Part shown: positions 16,815 through 24,304 of the stretch, piece by piece | Numbering within the stretch: position 1 is the stretch's first letter | Layout of the letters: the number at the start of each line of letters is the position of its first letter | From: Hyphomicrobium sp. | GTDB lineage: Bacteria; Pseudomonadota; Alphaproteobacteria; Rhizobiales; Hyphomicrobiaceae | Assembly (NCBI GenBank): GCA_025351425.1 | Contig: JANXVY010000082.1 | Span: forward strand, 1 to 40,505 | DNA length: 40,505 bases | Direction: 5' to 3' | Notes under the pieces: model-generated | What the model was told of the DNA's origin: nothing | Databases searched by the model: none | The model's input: the letters and a program-made list of their open reading frames with translations, nothing else | Made by a program: the position numbers and the translations under genes

Positions 16815-17043
16815 AATTGGCTGCGCTCTGAGGATGAGAGCTGTCTGTTGCTCGGTGCCCCTTCGGGGCGCTTGATTCGGCTGGCAAACTGTGGGATGAC
16901 ACACCACTCGGGTTGCGATCGCTTCGCGGGGCGGCTGTTTTTGCCCCTTGATTAGCCGATCTTGCACCGCATCATGGTTTGCGCGCAAGTCACTGGCCGC
17001 CCTTTGGTCCGCTCTGCTCGCACACCCTCAAGGAGGTCCCCTC
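16815..17043 (+). other. Intergenic region before rpoZ
   Basis: This region of 229 bp between yceI and rpoZ holds the GCCCC-TTC-GGGGC hairpin at 16857-16869, which may weakly end the upstream transcript, and AAGGAGG just before the rpoZ start, a near-perfect ribosome binding site. I find no tRNA, ORF or confident promoter. Confidence 0.4.
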
Positions 17044-17490
17044 ATGGCTCGTGTCACCGTCGAAGATTGCGTCGACAAGGTTCCCAACCGCTTTGAGCTG
17101 GTTTTGATCGCAGCCCACCGCGCCCGCGCCATCACCAACGGCAGCGCCATCACCGTCGAGCCTGACAACGACAAGAACCCGGTCATCGCGTTGCGCGAAA
17201 TCGCCGATCAGACCGTCGCCGTTGAAGATATGCGCGAAGGACTCATCCACTCGATTCAGAAGAACGTCGAAGTCGACGAGCCGGAAGCCGCCGCAGCGCC
17301 CGTGCTCACCACCGACCGCCGTGCACCGATCCTTGGCCGCGACGACATGAGCCGCGATGGCGTCGTCGACACCATGACCGAAGAGCAGCTTTTGCGCGGC
17401 CTCGAAAGCATGACCCCGAGCGAGCCCTCGAACGCTGGCAACGGCGGCCCGCGCGACCGCGAGCGTGATCGGTACGACCGCGGCCGGTAA
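17044..17490 (+). CDS. rpoZ: DNA-directed RNA polymerase omega subunit
   Basis: 148 residues. The conserved core is [28 protein letters not shown] followed by [13 protein letters not shown] (residues 1-70). The C-terminal 80 residues are acidic and then Arg/Asp-rich ([11 protein letters not shown]), a long tail common in Rhizobiales omega subunits. Omega helps RpoC folding and, in many bacteria, forms part of a ppGpp-binding site, which fits its position just before rsh. The ribosome binding site is AAGGAGG. Confidence 0.97.
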   Translation: MARVTVEDCVDKVPNRFELVLIAAHRARAITNGSAITVEPDNDKNPVIALREIADQTVAVEDMREGLIHSIQKNVEVDEPEAAAAPVLTTDRRAPILGRDDMSRDGVVDTMTEEQLLRGLESMTPSEPSNAGNGGPRDRERDRYDRGR

Positions 17491-17669
17491 GGCCGCTTGC
17501 AGAGGTTGCGCACCCTATCTTGACGCGGCAGCCGTCACGCCGCTTGTGACGCTGTCCTTTTCGATTACCTTATCTCGCTGAGGGGTGCTGCGCAGGTCGT
17601 GCGCGCGCACTCGTGCAAAGGCGGGCCTCCGTCAAGTCACGTTGCGGTACCGGTGGAGATAAGCGTAAC

Positions 17670-19967
17670 ATGATGCGCCAGTACGAGCTCGTCGAGCGCG
17701 TTCTGAAATACGATCCCAAGGCCGACGAGGCCCTGCTCAACCGTGCCTACGTCTACGCCATGAAGGCGCACGGCAACCAGAAGCGCAATTCGGGCGATCC
17801 CTACTTTTCCCATCCGCTGGAAGTCGCGGCGATCCTCACCGAGCTGAAGCTCGACGACGCCACCATCGCGACCGCGCTGCTCCACGACACGATCGAAGAT
17901 ACCGATGCGACGCGCGCGGAGATCGACCACCTGTTCGGCCCCAAGATCGGCGAACTCGTCGATGGGCTCACCAAGATCAAACGGCTCGATCTCGTCTCCA
18001 AAAAGGCCGAACAGGCGGAGAGCTTCCGCAAGTTGCTGCTGGCCATTTCCAGCGACATCCGCGTGCTGCTGGTCAAGCTCGCCGACCGGCTTCACAACAT
18101 GCGCTCGCTGGAGCACAACTCGGTCACGAGCCAGCAGCGCAATTCGCAGGAAACGCTCGACATTTATGCACCGCTCGCTGGCCGCATCGGTATGCAGGCG
18201 ATGCGCGAGGAGTTGGAGGAGCATTCGTTCCGCTGGCTGCATCCCAAAGCCTACAAGGCCATTAACGACAAGCTCGCCGCGCTGCGGCTGACGACTGCGG
18301 GCTTGCTCGATGAGACCACGGCCGCCCTCAATGCCCAGCTCGCCGAAAGCTGTATCAAGGGCGAAGTCACGGGGCGGGAAAAGAAGCCCTACGCGATCTG
18401 GGACAAGATCGTGCAAAAGAAGTCGTCGCTGGAGAAGCTGTCCGATATTTACGCGTTCCGGATCATCGTCGAGACGGAAGCCGACTGCTATCGCGCGCTG
18501 GGGCTTATTCACACGACTTGGCAGGCCGTCCCGGGGCGGTTCAAGGATTACATCTCGGTGCCCAAGCAGAACGGGTATCAGTCGATCCACACCACTGTCA
18601 TCGGGCCGCGCCAGCAGCGCGTCGAGTTGCAGATCCGCACGGCGCGGATGCACGAGACGGCCGAATACGGGGTTGCGGCGCACGCGATCTACAAGGATAC
18701 GCGCGGCGATCCCAAGTCGCGGGCTGTCACGAATGGCGCCAAAGGCGGCCGTGCTGATTTGCGCCCCGGGGTTTCGGACAACCCTTATGTGTGGCTGCGG
18801 CGGATGGTCGAGACCTTGATGCAGGGCGACAACGCGGAGGAATTTCTCGAGCATACCAAGCTCGAGCTGTTTCGCGACCAGGTGTTCTGTTTCACGCCGA
18901 AGGGCCGCCTGATTGCGCTGCCGCGGGGCGCAACGCCGCTCGATTTCGCATTTGCCGTGCATACCGACATCGGGGCGATCGCGAGCGGGGCCATCGTCAA
19001 CGGACGGCAGGTGCCCATCGAGACCAAGCTGCGCAACGGCGACGAGGTCGAGGTTTTGACCACCAAGGGCCATACGCACCCGGCCGCGTGGGAGAGTTTT
19101 GTCGTCACGGGCCGCGCGCAGCTTGCCGTCCGGCGGTCCGCCCGCGAGGCCGAGCGCCTTCGCTACGTCGAACTCGGGCGGCGGCTGCTGGCGGCGCACG
19201 TCCAGAGCCAAGGGCATGCGCTGCCCAACGATCTGCGTAAGCTCACCGTGCGGTTCAACCAGAAGACCGTCGACGACGTTCTCGTCGCCGTTGCCCGCAA
19301 CGACATTCCGCTGGCAGAGGCCGTCGCGGCGCTCGACCTCGACGCGCGCGCAGGCGATGCGTCATCCGCCCCCTACCGGCCGCGCGCCAAGGGCCCGGAA
19401 CGGGGGGAGGGCGAGGACGGATGGTTCAATCTCACCAGTGCTGCCGGGCTCAAGTTCCGCACTGCCGATGGCATGATGACCGGGGAACAGGGGCCTGCGC
19501 CAGATGGGGGACCGCTGCCGGTCGCCGGCATCCCGATCCGGGGCCTCAAGAACGATGTGCCCGTCAGCTTCGAGCCGGGCGGCGCTGTGCCGGGCGACCG
19601 GATCATCGGTGTTCTCACACCGGGCGAGGGCATCCGCATCTTCCAGATTCATTCGCCGCGGCTGCAGGAATATGAGCACGAACGTTGGATTGACGTGACC
19701 TGGGACATCGACCGCCGCAAGCTGGAGCGGTTTCCCGCCACCATCGATGTCGTATGTCCCAACGAACCGGGAACGCTCGCGGAAGTCGCGACCTTGATTG
19801 GTCAGGCGGGCGGCAACATCGACAAGCTCAACATGGTGGAGCGGGCCTCCGATTTCACGACCATGCGCATCATCCTGGGTGTCTTCGATTTGGCACACCT
19901 CACACACATCATTGCGGGATTGCGGGCGCATGCGATCGTCAACACGGTCGAGCGGGTGTTCGAATAG
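17670..19967 (+). CDS. rsh: Bifunctional (p)ppGpp synthetase/hydrolase
   Basis: 765 residues, the single long Rsh typical of alphaproteobacteria. The HD hydrolase domain (about 25-180) is intact: FSHPLEVA, ALLHDTIEDT and VKLADRLHNMRSL. The synthetase domain (about 235-370) has RFKDYISVPKQNGYQSIHT and VELQIRT (catalytic Glu). TGS follows (about 400-460, DQVFCFTPKGRLIALPRGATPLDFAF), then a helical/zinc-finger-like region and a C-terminal ACT domain (about 690-765, IDVVCPNEPGTLAEVATLIGQAGGNI). It makes and degrades ppGpp in the stringent response. Start codons at 17670 and 17673 are both possible, with GGAG at 17655-17658. A 180-bp gap separates it from rpoZ. Two hairpins follow the stop codon. 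Confidence 0.96.
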   Translation: MMRQYELVERVLKYDPKADEALLNRAYVYAMKAHGNQKRNSGDPYFSHPLEVAAILTELKLDDATIATALLHDTIEDTDATRAEIDHLFGPKIGELVDGLTKIKRLDLVSKKAEQAESFRKLLLAISSDIRVLLVKLADRLHNMRSLEHNSVTSQQRNSQETLDIYAPLAGRIGMQAMREELEEHSFRWLHPKAYKAINDKLAALRLTTAGLLDETTAALNAQLAESCIKGEVTGREKKPYAIWDKIVQKKSSLEKLSDIYAFRIIVETEADCYRALGLIHTTWQAVPGRFKDYISVPKQNGYQSIHTTVIGPRQQRVELQIRTARMHETAEYGVAAHAIYKDTRGDPKSRAVTNGAKGGRADLRPGVSDNPYVWLRRMVETLMQGDNAEEFLEHTKLELFRDQVFCFTPKGRLIALPRGATPLDFAFAVHTDIGAIASGAIVNGRQVPIETKLRNGDEVEVLTTKGHTHPAAWESFVVTGRAQLAVRRSAREAERLRYVELGRRLLAAHVQSQGHALPNDLRKLTVRFNQKTVDDVLVAVARNDIPLAEAVAALDLDARAGDASSAPYRPRAKGPERGEGEDGWFNLTSAAGLKFRTADGMMTGEQGPAPDGGPLPVAGIPIRGLKNDVPVSFEPGGAVPGDRIIGVLTPGEGIRIFQIHSPRLQEYEHERWIDVTWDIDRRKLERFPATIDVVCPNEPGTLAEVATLIGQAGGNIDKLNMVERASDFTTMRIILGVFDLAHLTHIIAGLRAHAIVNTVERVFE

Positions 19968-19976
19968 GACCGTTCG

Positions 19977-19995
19977 GTGTTTGGACGCCAAACAC
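19977..19995. terminator. Perfect 8-bp hairpin after rsh
   Basis: GTGTTTGG (19977-19984) and CCAAACAC (19988-19995) pair around ACG, 10 nt after the rsh stop codon. There is no T-run on the plus strand. Together with the next hairpin at 20001-20030 it may end rsh transcription. Confidence 0.4.
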
Positions 19996-19997
19996 AC

Positions 19998-20030
19998 AAA
20001 AACGGCGCCTGGGCTGATCCAGACGCCGTT
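19998..20030 (-). terminator. Rho-independent terminator after pqqA
   Basis: On the minus strand AACGGCGTCTGG (20030-20019) pairs with CCAGGCGCCGTT (20012-20001), including one U-G pair, around ATCAGC, and runs into TTTTT (20002-19998). It starts 28 nt past the pqqA stop codon. Confidence 0.88.
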
Positions 20031-20057
20031 CAAGTCTCGAGCCCGGCTGGGCGAGAT

Positions 20058-20147
20058 TTAGATGAGGTCGATATCGGCGGGCAGGTAAGCCGTGACTTCC
20101 ATGCCAACGGCCTGTTCGCGAACTTGGGGCTTGTTCCAGATTTTCAT
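20058..20147 (-). CDS. pqqA: PQQ precursor peptide PqqA
   Basis: 29-codon gene read as MKIWNKPQVREQAVG then MEVTAYLPADIDLI. PqqA is the ribosomal peptide whose conserved Glu and Tyr are cross-linked by the radical SAM enzyme PqqE to form pyrroloquinoline quinone. Here they are Glu17 and Tyr21 in the signature GMEVTAY, with the exact E-x3-Y spacing, and the length matches methylotroph PqqA peptides (29 residues). An AAGGAGA ribosome binding site (20153-20159) lies 5 nt before the ATG and a strong terminator follows, so it is a well-expressed single gene or the end of an xth transcript (122 bp upstream). No pqqB, C, D or E is in the window. It is therefore either an isolated precursor gene or an extra copy serving a pqq operon elsewhere. 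Confidence 0.93.
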   Translation of the reverse strand: MKIWNKPQVREQAVGMEVTAYLPADIDLI

Positions 20148-20269
20148 GATCGTCTCCTTGGGGGTGAATTTCATTGCGCAACCAATGAACTACACATCTC
20201 CCCCAACACGCGCCAATAGCGTTTGCGTGAACGGCTGGTGATTGATCCGTGTTGCATCTGCGCGTGATC

Positions 20270-21055
20270 TTAGCCGAGCGCGAGTTCGACCCAGGCCGGG
20301 GTGTGGTCGGAGGGCTTTTCCATTGCGCGTGCTTCCTTGGCGATGCCGGCGCCCGTCAGCCGGTCGGCTGCTTGCGGCGACAACAGCAGGTGATCGATGC
20401 GGATACCGTCGTCCTTCTGGAATGCGCCCGCCTGATAGTCCCAGAAGGTGTAAAGTCCTGGCTCTGGATGGCAGGCGCGCACGCCGTCCGTCAGGCCCAG
20501 ATGGATCAGCCTGCGATAGGCGGCGCGGCTTTCGGGCTGGAACAGAGCATCGCCCCGCCAGGCGCCGGGGCGCTTGGCATCTTCCGGTGTGGGGATGACG
20601 TTATAGTCGCCCGCAAGCACGAGCGGCATCTCGTCGGCCAACAGCTTGCGCGCGTGGTCTTCGAGGCGCCTCATCCACGCCAGCTTATAGGTAAACTTCC
20701 CGGTGCCGAGGGGGTTGCCGTTGGGCAGATACAGGCAGCCGATGCGGACGGCCTCTTTGCCTCCCATAACGGTTGCCTCCATATAGCGGGCGTGGGCGTC
20801 GTTTTCGTCGCCGGGCAGACCCCGCTGGACGTCCTCCAGCGGCGTTTTCGACAGCAGCGCTACGCCGTTGAAGCCTTTCTGGCCGTGGGTCGCGACGTTG
20901 TATCCAAGCCCCTGGAACTCGAGCGCGGGAAACCCCTCATCGACCGTCTTGATTTCCTGGAGGCACACGACATCGGCGGGGTTGTGGGTGAGCCAGGCCA
21001 GCGCCGTTTCCAGCCGCGCTTTGACCCCGTTAATGTTCCAGGTGACGATTTTCAT
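20270..21055 (-). CDS. xth: Exodeoxyribonuclease III / AP endonuclease
   Basis: 261 residues, the usual length for XthA. It hydrolyses abasic sites and 3' ends in base-excision repair. The endonuclease/exonuclease/phosphatase fold motifs are complete: Asn7 in TWNINGVKAR, Glu34 in CLQEIK, YLPNG (catalytic Tyr strand), GDYNVIPTPED (Asp, Asn), WDYQAGAFQKDDGIRIDHLLLS, and the terminal PSDHTPAW with His251. It is cytosolic. The ATG at 21055 has only a weak ribosome binding site. Upstream on the same strand, 36 bp away, is the uncharacterised 143-residue gene. Confidence 0.96.
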   Translation of the reverse strand: MKIVTWNINGVKARLETALAWLTHNPADVVCLQEIKTVDEGFPALEFQGLGYNVATHGQKGFNGVALLSKTPLEDVQRGLPGDENDAHARYMEATVMGGKEAVRIGCLYLPNGNPLGTGKFTYKLAWMRRLEDHARKLLADEMPLVLAGDYNVIPTPEDAKRPGAWRGDALFQPESRAAYRRLIHLGLTDGVRACHPEPGLYTFWDYQAGAFQKDDGIRIDHLLLSPQAADRLTGAGIAKEARAMEKPSDHTPAWVELALG

Positions 21056-21091
21056 GGTCCAGGCGGGCTCCGGTTGGCGAGAGGCGACGTT

Positions 21092-21523
21092 TTAGCCGTT
21101 CGCAGGCCACAGATACAGGTGATAGCTGTCGTCGCCGTCGAGGCCATCCTCGCTGAGGCGCGTCAAATTGCGGTAGCCGATCAGCACGCCATACCGGCCC
21201 GGCGCGCACGGGATGCGCGGGGCATCGGGAACATAGTCCGTACATCCGGCCAGCACGATCCGGCCCGTCGCTATTTCGATCGCAGCTTCGTTGATGCGGT
21301 CGAAGGTTGCAGCATCAAGCGTAGGCCGTTGCGCGAGGATGCTCATCGATACCGGCACGGTCATGTTGCGCGCGGTTCCAACCCCGATGGTGTGCGGGGC
21401 CAGCGCCAGTAAGCGGTCCGTGCTTTCGGGCGTCCACGCGTCCGACAGGTCGCCGTAACTGGGATCGTCGTCTCGAATATAGAATTGGTGATAGTCGGCG
21501 AAGATCGCGAACGTCGCTGTCAT
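21092..21523 (-). CDS. Conserved hypothetical protein
   Basis: 143 residues starting at ATG 21523, supported by AGGAG just upstream. There is no signal peptide or TM helix, so it is probably cytosolic. Visible patterns are FADYHQFYIRDDD near the N-terminus, a GVGTARNMTVPVSM segment in the middle, GRIVLAGCTDYVPDAPRI, and LSEDGLDGDDSYHLYLWP at the C-terminus. The arrangement of strands with acidic turns recalls small proteins annotated as uncharacterised or ComJ-like (nuclease inhibitor of Bacillus competence). That resemblance is only an impression and I would not assign the function. The gene precedes xth on the same strand by 36 bp and may be co-transcribed with it. Confidence 0.75.
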   Translation of the reverse strand: MTATFAIFADYHQFYIRDDDPSYGDLSDAWTPESTDRLLALAPHTIGVGTARNMTVPVSMSILAQRPTLDAATFDRINEAAIEIATGRIVLAGCTDYVPDAPRIPCAPGRYGVLIGYRNLTRLSEDGLDGDDSYHLYLWPANG

Positions 21524-21635
21524 GGGGACTCCTGCCCTTGCCACATAGCCCGCAATAGCCTATCAGACGCGCTTCGTCCCGTGCGCTTGGCGCTGGAACC
21601 CCCGATATTCAACTCTTTCATCCCGGAGCGCTCCG

Positions 21636-21815
21636 ATGAGCAAGCATGATGCCCGCGCCGTCGAAACCCAGAAGAAGAAGGCGCGCCGCGCCATTCCGCG
21701 CGCGAAGCTGACCCGTCCCCAGGGCAACACAGCCGCCGTGCGCCGCCTGCTCAAGAAGCAGTCCGGCATCAAGCGCGCCGCCGCCGCCAAGGCCAAGGCC
21801 CACGCGTCGGCCTAA
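21636..21815 (+). CDS. Small, highly basic protein
   Basis: 59 codons starting at ATG 21636, with GGAG at 21625-21628, itself part of the perfect palindrome CGGAGCGCTCCG (21624-21635). The product has about 18 Lys/Arg residues, few acidic ones and no aromatic residue (QKKKARRAIPRAK, VRRLLKKQSGIKRAAAAK). This suggests an unstructured nucleic-acid-binding peptide, as seen for many small Rhizobiales proteins, but no family is recognised. It ends 12 nt before the stop of convergent yhhQ. Coding is plausible, not certain: GC-rich DNA readily gives Ala/Lys/Arg-rich frames. Confidence 0.5.
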   Translation: MSKHDARAVETQKKKARRAIPRAKLTRPQGNTAAVRRLLKKQSGIKRAAAAKAKAHASA

Positions 21816-21827
21816 TGGCTCAGATGC

Positions 21828-22541
21828 TCACAGCTTGAACGGATTGAAGTCGGTGCCGCGATCGAAGTAATCTTCGTTCTCGGCTTTCTTCAAGAACGCG
21901 ACCACCTGGAACGTGACCGGCAGCATGACGATCTCTACGAGCGTCTTGATGCCGAACTGCGACCACATCAACGTCAGCACCAACTCGTTGGGCATCAGCC
22001 CCGAGTTGTAGAAGGCGAGCGGATAAAAAATCGCGCTGTCCACGGCTTCGGACGCAAACGTCGAGGCCACGAAGCGTGCGCTCATATGGCGGCCTTCGCT
22101 CGCGACCTTCATCCGCGCCAAGACGTACGAGTTGACGAACTCCCCGCAGAAATAGGCGACCATGGATGCCGCCACGATGCGCCACAGATTTCCGAACGCG
22201 ATCTCGTAGGCGCCCTGGTTTGGCCAAGTGGGCGCTGGCGGCAGCGCGACCACCACGTAGGCCATGACGGCGGCAAACACCAAAGCTGCAAACCCCACCC
22301 AGATGACGCGGCGCGCGCGCGCGTAGCCGTAGACTTCGGTCAGGATGTCTCCGAAAACATAGGAGACGGGGAAAAACAGCACGCCCGCGCTGAACGTGAA
22401 CGGTCCCCAGCCGGGAACGATCAGCTGCGACGCCTTGGCCGGGCCGATCATGTTGGCGCAGATCAGCACCGCCACGAACGCCGCCATCACGAGATCATAA
22501 TAACGATACGTGCGCGCGGTCGGAATTTCGATTGGACGCAT
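21828..22541 (-). CDS. yhhQ: Queuosine precursor transporter (YhhQ/QPTR family)
   Basis: 237 residues with about six hydrophobic segments. Family motifs are present: VAVLICANMIGPAKASQL, FSAGVLFFPVSYVFGDILTEVYGYARARRVIW (the FP.sYi.gDi.tEvyGy.rAr pattern), FVNSYVLARMKV and EAVDSAIFYPLAFY. YhhQ imports preQ0 and preQ1 across the inner membrane. It is divergent from queE, with 101 bp between, so it sits with the de novo preQ1 genes queE-queD-queF. A cell with both can salvage and make the precursor. A perfect inverted repeat lies in the shared upstream region (22573-22589). Confidence 0.93.
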   Translation of the reverse strand: MRPIEIPTARTYRYYDLVMAAFVAVLICANMIGPAKASQLIVPGWGPFTFSAGVLFFPVSYVFGDILTEVYGYARARRVIWVGFAALVFAAVMAYVVVALPPAPTWPNQGAYEIAFGNLWRIVAASMVAYFCGEFVNSYVLARMKVASEGRHMSARFVASTFASEAVDSAIFYPLAFYNSGLMPNELVLTLMWSQFGIKTLVEIVMLPVTFQVVAFLKKAENEDYFDRGTDFNPFKL

Positions 22542-22572
22542 GCGGTCTCGCGCGGTTGGGTTTGGGTATCTT

Positions 22573-22589
22573 AACGCAATCGTTGCGTT
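22573..22589. promoter_or_regulatory. Perfect inverted repeat between yhhQ and queE
   Basis: AACGCAA (22573-22579) and TTGCGTT (22583-22589) are separated by TCG. The site is 32 bp before the yhhQ start and 54 bp before the queE start, a plausible operator for a shared regulator. I see no preQ1 riboswitch consensus here. Confidence 0.4.
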
Positions 22590-22642
22590 TGCCGATCAAC
22601 GGCGATGTCGTTTTTGGGCGATCTGGTGGTATAGCAGGGCCG

Positions 22643-23284
22643 ATGTCGAACACATATGCCGTCAAAGAGATTTTCTACACGCTGCAGGGTGAGGGCACGA
22701 ACGCCGGGCGCGCCGCCGTGTTCTGCCGGTTTGCAGGCTGCAATTTGTGGTCGGGGCGTGAGGCCGACCGTGCCCAGGCCGTGTGCCAGTTCTGCGATAC
22801 CGACTTTGTCGGCACCGACGGCGATGGCGGGGGTAAATTCGCGTCGGCCGTAGCGCTGGCCGATGCCTGCGTCGCGGCAGCGGACGCGGCGTTCAGCGCA
22901 GGCCTGCTCGTGGTGCTGACGGGAGGCGAGCCGATGCTCCAGGTCGACGGCGCGCTGATCGAAGCGCTCCATGCCGCGACGTTCGAAATCGCGATAGAGA
23001 CCAACGGCACGCAGGCGGTGCCGCGCGAAATCGATTGGATCTGCGTTTCCCCCAAGGCCGGCGCGCCTTTGGTGCAGACATCGGGCGATGAGCTGAAACT
23101 GGTCTATCCCCAGCCGGCGCTGCTGCCGGGGGCGGTTGCCGGTTTCAGGTTTCGCCACCGCTATCTGCAGCCCATGGATGGGTCCGCGCAGGCCGCCAAT
23201 ACCGAGGCGGCCGTTGCCTATTGCCAGGCACACCCCGAGTGGCGGCTCAGCTTACAGACCCACAAGCTGCTCGGCATCCGTTAA
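22643..23284 (+). CDS. queE: 7-carboxy-7-deazaguanine synthase (radical SAM)
   Basis: 213 residues. QueE converts 6-carboxytetrahydropterin to 7-carboxy-7-deazaguanine, the third step to preQ0. The N-terminus has the family start YAVKEIFYTLQGEGTNAGRAAVF. The cluster-binding motif is the proteobacterial C-x14-C-x2-C form (CNLWSGREADRAQAVCQFC) rather than CxxxCxxC. VLTGGEPMLQ (SAM-binding GGE) and AIETNGT follow, and SPKAGAPL and ELKLVYPQ lie further on. The start at 22643 has AGCAGGG upstream. queD begins 129 bp downstream, after a palindromic element. Confidence 0.95.
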   Translation: MSNTYAVKEIFYTLQGEGTNAGRAAVFCRFAGCNLWSGREADRAQAVCQFCDTDFVGTDGDGGGKFASAVALADACVAAADAAFSAGLLVVLTGGEPMLQVDGALIEALHAATFEIAIETNGTQAVPREIDWICVSPKAGAPLVQTSGDELKLVYPQPALLPGAVAGFRFRHRYLQPMDGSAQAANTEAAVAYCQAHPEWRLSLQTHKLLGIR

Positions 23285-23344
23285 CCGTCCTGCTTGACGC
23301 ACCGGCTGGATTTGAACGGCCGTTGGGATTATGGACAGCGAAGA

Positions 23345-23375
23345 GAAGGCCAGGGGACGCGTCCCCTGGACCCGC
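23345..23375. repeat. Palindromic intergenic element, copy 2
   Basis: gaaggCCAGGGGACG-CGTCCCCTGGacccgc contains a perfect 20-bp palindrome (23350-23369). It shares its flanks and the CCAGG/CCTGG arms with the element at 8649-8679. It lies between queE and queD and would form a stable hairpin in their transcript. Confidence 0.85.
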
Positions 23376-23413
23376 ATACCAAAGCTAAGTCCGGAGTCCG
23401 CTAAGTCATTATC

Positions 23414-23794
23414 ATGCGCATCTACAAAGAATTCCATTTCGAGGCCGCCCATTTCCTGCCGAGCGCCGCGCCCGGTACGGCAAACGCGCGCGTCCATGGC
23501 CATTCGTTTCGCGCCCGCGTCACGCTCGATGGCGAGCCTGCGCCCGAGACGGGCTATGTCGTCCATTTCGACGAACTCGCGCGCGCCATTGCGGATGCCC
23601 GCGATGAACTCGATCACCGGCTGCTCAATGAGGTCGCGGGGCTTGAAGCGCCGACGGTCGAGCGGATCGCGATGTGGCTTTGGAACCGGCTCGACAATCG
23701 CGTGCCGGGCCTCGCCGAAATCCTGATTGCGCGCGACAGCTGCCACGAAGGCTGCATCTATACGGGTCCGGCCCGCAGGAAGGCTGCATCATGA
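23414..23794 (+). CDS. queD: QueD family 6-carboxytetrahydropterin synthase, atypical active site
   Basis: 126 residues, aligning end to end with QueD ([71 protein letters not shown]). Zinc ligands His13, His29 and His31 are present, as is the catalytic Asp-His pair of ELDHRLLN. Unusually, the cysteine of the CxxxHGH motif is Asn here (NARVHGH), and the glutamate of the ETC..GCIY stretch appears as Asp ([10 protein letters not shown]). QueD normally converts dihydroneopterin triphosphate to 6-carboxytetrahydropterin. Placement between queE and queF, and a 4-bp overlap with queF, support the same pathway role. No strong ribosome binding site is visible. Confidence 0.9.
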   Translation: MRIYKEFHFEAAHFLPSAAPGTANARVHGHSFRARVTLDGEPAPETGYVVHFDELARAIADARDELDHRLLNEVAGLEAPTVERIAMWLWNRLDNRVPGLAEILIARDSCHEGCIYTGPARRKAAS

Positions 23795-24252
23795 GCCGCG
23801 ACAAGCCCACCGTGACGCTGCTGGGTGGTTCCTCGGTGTTGCCGGCAAGCCCCGGCGAGGCGCTGCTCGAGCGCGTACCCAATCCGCATCCGGACGCCGA
23901 CTATGTGGCGCGCTTTACCGTGCCGGAATTCACCTCGCTGTGCCCCGTCACCGGCCAGCCGGATTTTGCCCATCTGGTGATCGACTATGTGCCCGGCCAA
24001 TGGCTCGTCGAGAGCAAGTCGTTGAAGCTCTATCTCGGCTCGTTTCGAAACCATGGTGCCTTTCACGAGGATTGCACGGTCGGCATCGGCAAACGGCTCG
24101 TCGAGGTCTTGGCGCCCCGCTATCTGCGGATCGGGGGCTACTGGTATCCGCGCGGCGGCATTCCGATCGACGTCTTCTGGCAGACCGGGACGCTTGCGCC
24201 GGGGGTGTGGCTCCCAGACCCCGGCGTTGCACCCTATCGCGGGCGGGGGTAG
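23791..24252 (+). CDS. queF: NADPH-dependent 7-cyano-7-deazaguanine (preQ0) reductase
   Basis: 153 residues, the short unimodular QueF form. It reduces preQ0 nitrile to preQ1 amine. [20 protein letters not shown] holds the nucleophilic Cys, and [21 protein letters not shown] is the family motif with the substrate Glu and the NADPH-binding stretch. The C-terminus has [21 protein letters not shown]. The start at 23791 overlaps the queD stop (ATGA). queC, needed for preQ0 formation, is not in the window. A GCTTTTC-ttt-GAAAAGC hairpin (24262-24278) follows 10 nt after the stop. Confidence 0.96.
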   Translation: MSRDKPTVTLLGGSSVLPASPGEALLERVPNPHPDADYVARFTVPEFTSLCPVTGQPDFAHLVIDYVPGQWLVESKSLKLYLGSFRNHGAFHEDCTVGIGKRLVEVLAPRYLRIGGYWYPRGGIPIDVFWQTGTLAPGVWLPDPGVAPYRGRG

Positions 24253-24261
24253 AGCCTGTTC

Positions 24262-24278
24262 GCTTTTCTTTGAAAAGC
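24262..24278 (+). terminator. Hairpin after queF
   Basis: GCTTTTC (24262-24268) and GAAAAGC (24272-24278) pair perfectly around TTT. No T-run follows, so termination activity is uncertain. It is followed by the 24305-24463 repeats. Confidence 0.45.
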
Positions 24279-24304
24279 TCTCATGCTCTAGCTTCTTGTT
24301 TTGG

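Noticed and set aside
17637-19217. 526-codon minus-strand open frame inside rsh
   Set aside because: It lies wholly within the confidently identified rsh gene in antisense, with an Arg/Gln/Leu-rich product without domains. The same reasoning excludes the antisense frames over purF (37762-39177), pelD/pelB (28595-30403) and pelG/pelF (24977-26362).
22542-22642. preQ1 or other riboswitch upstream of queE/yhhQ
   Set aside because: I looked for the short preQ1-I pattern with its A-rich tail before the start codons and did not find it. Only a simple inverted repeat is present.
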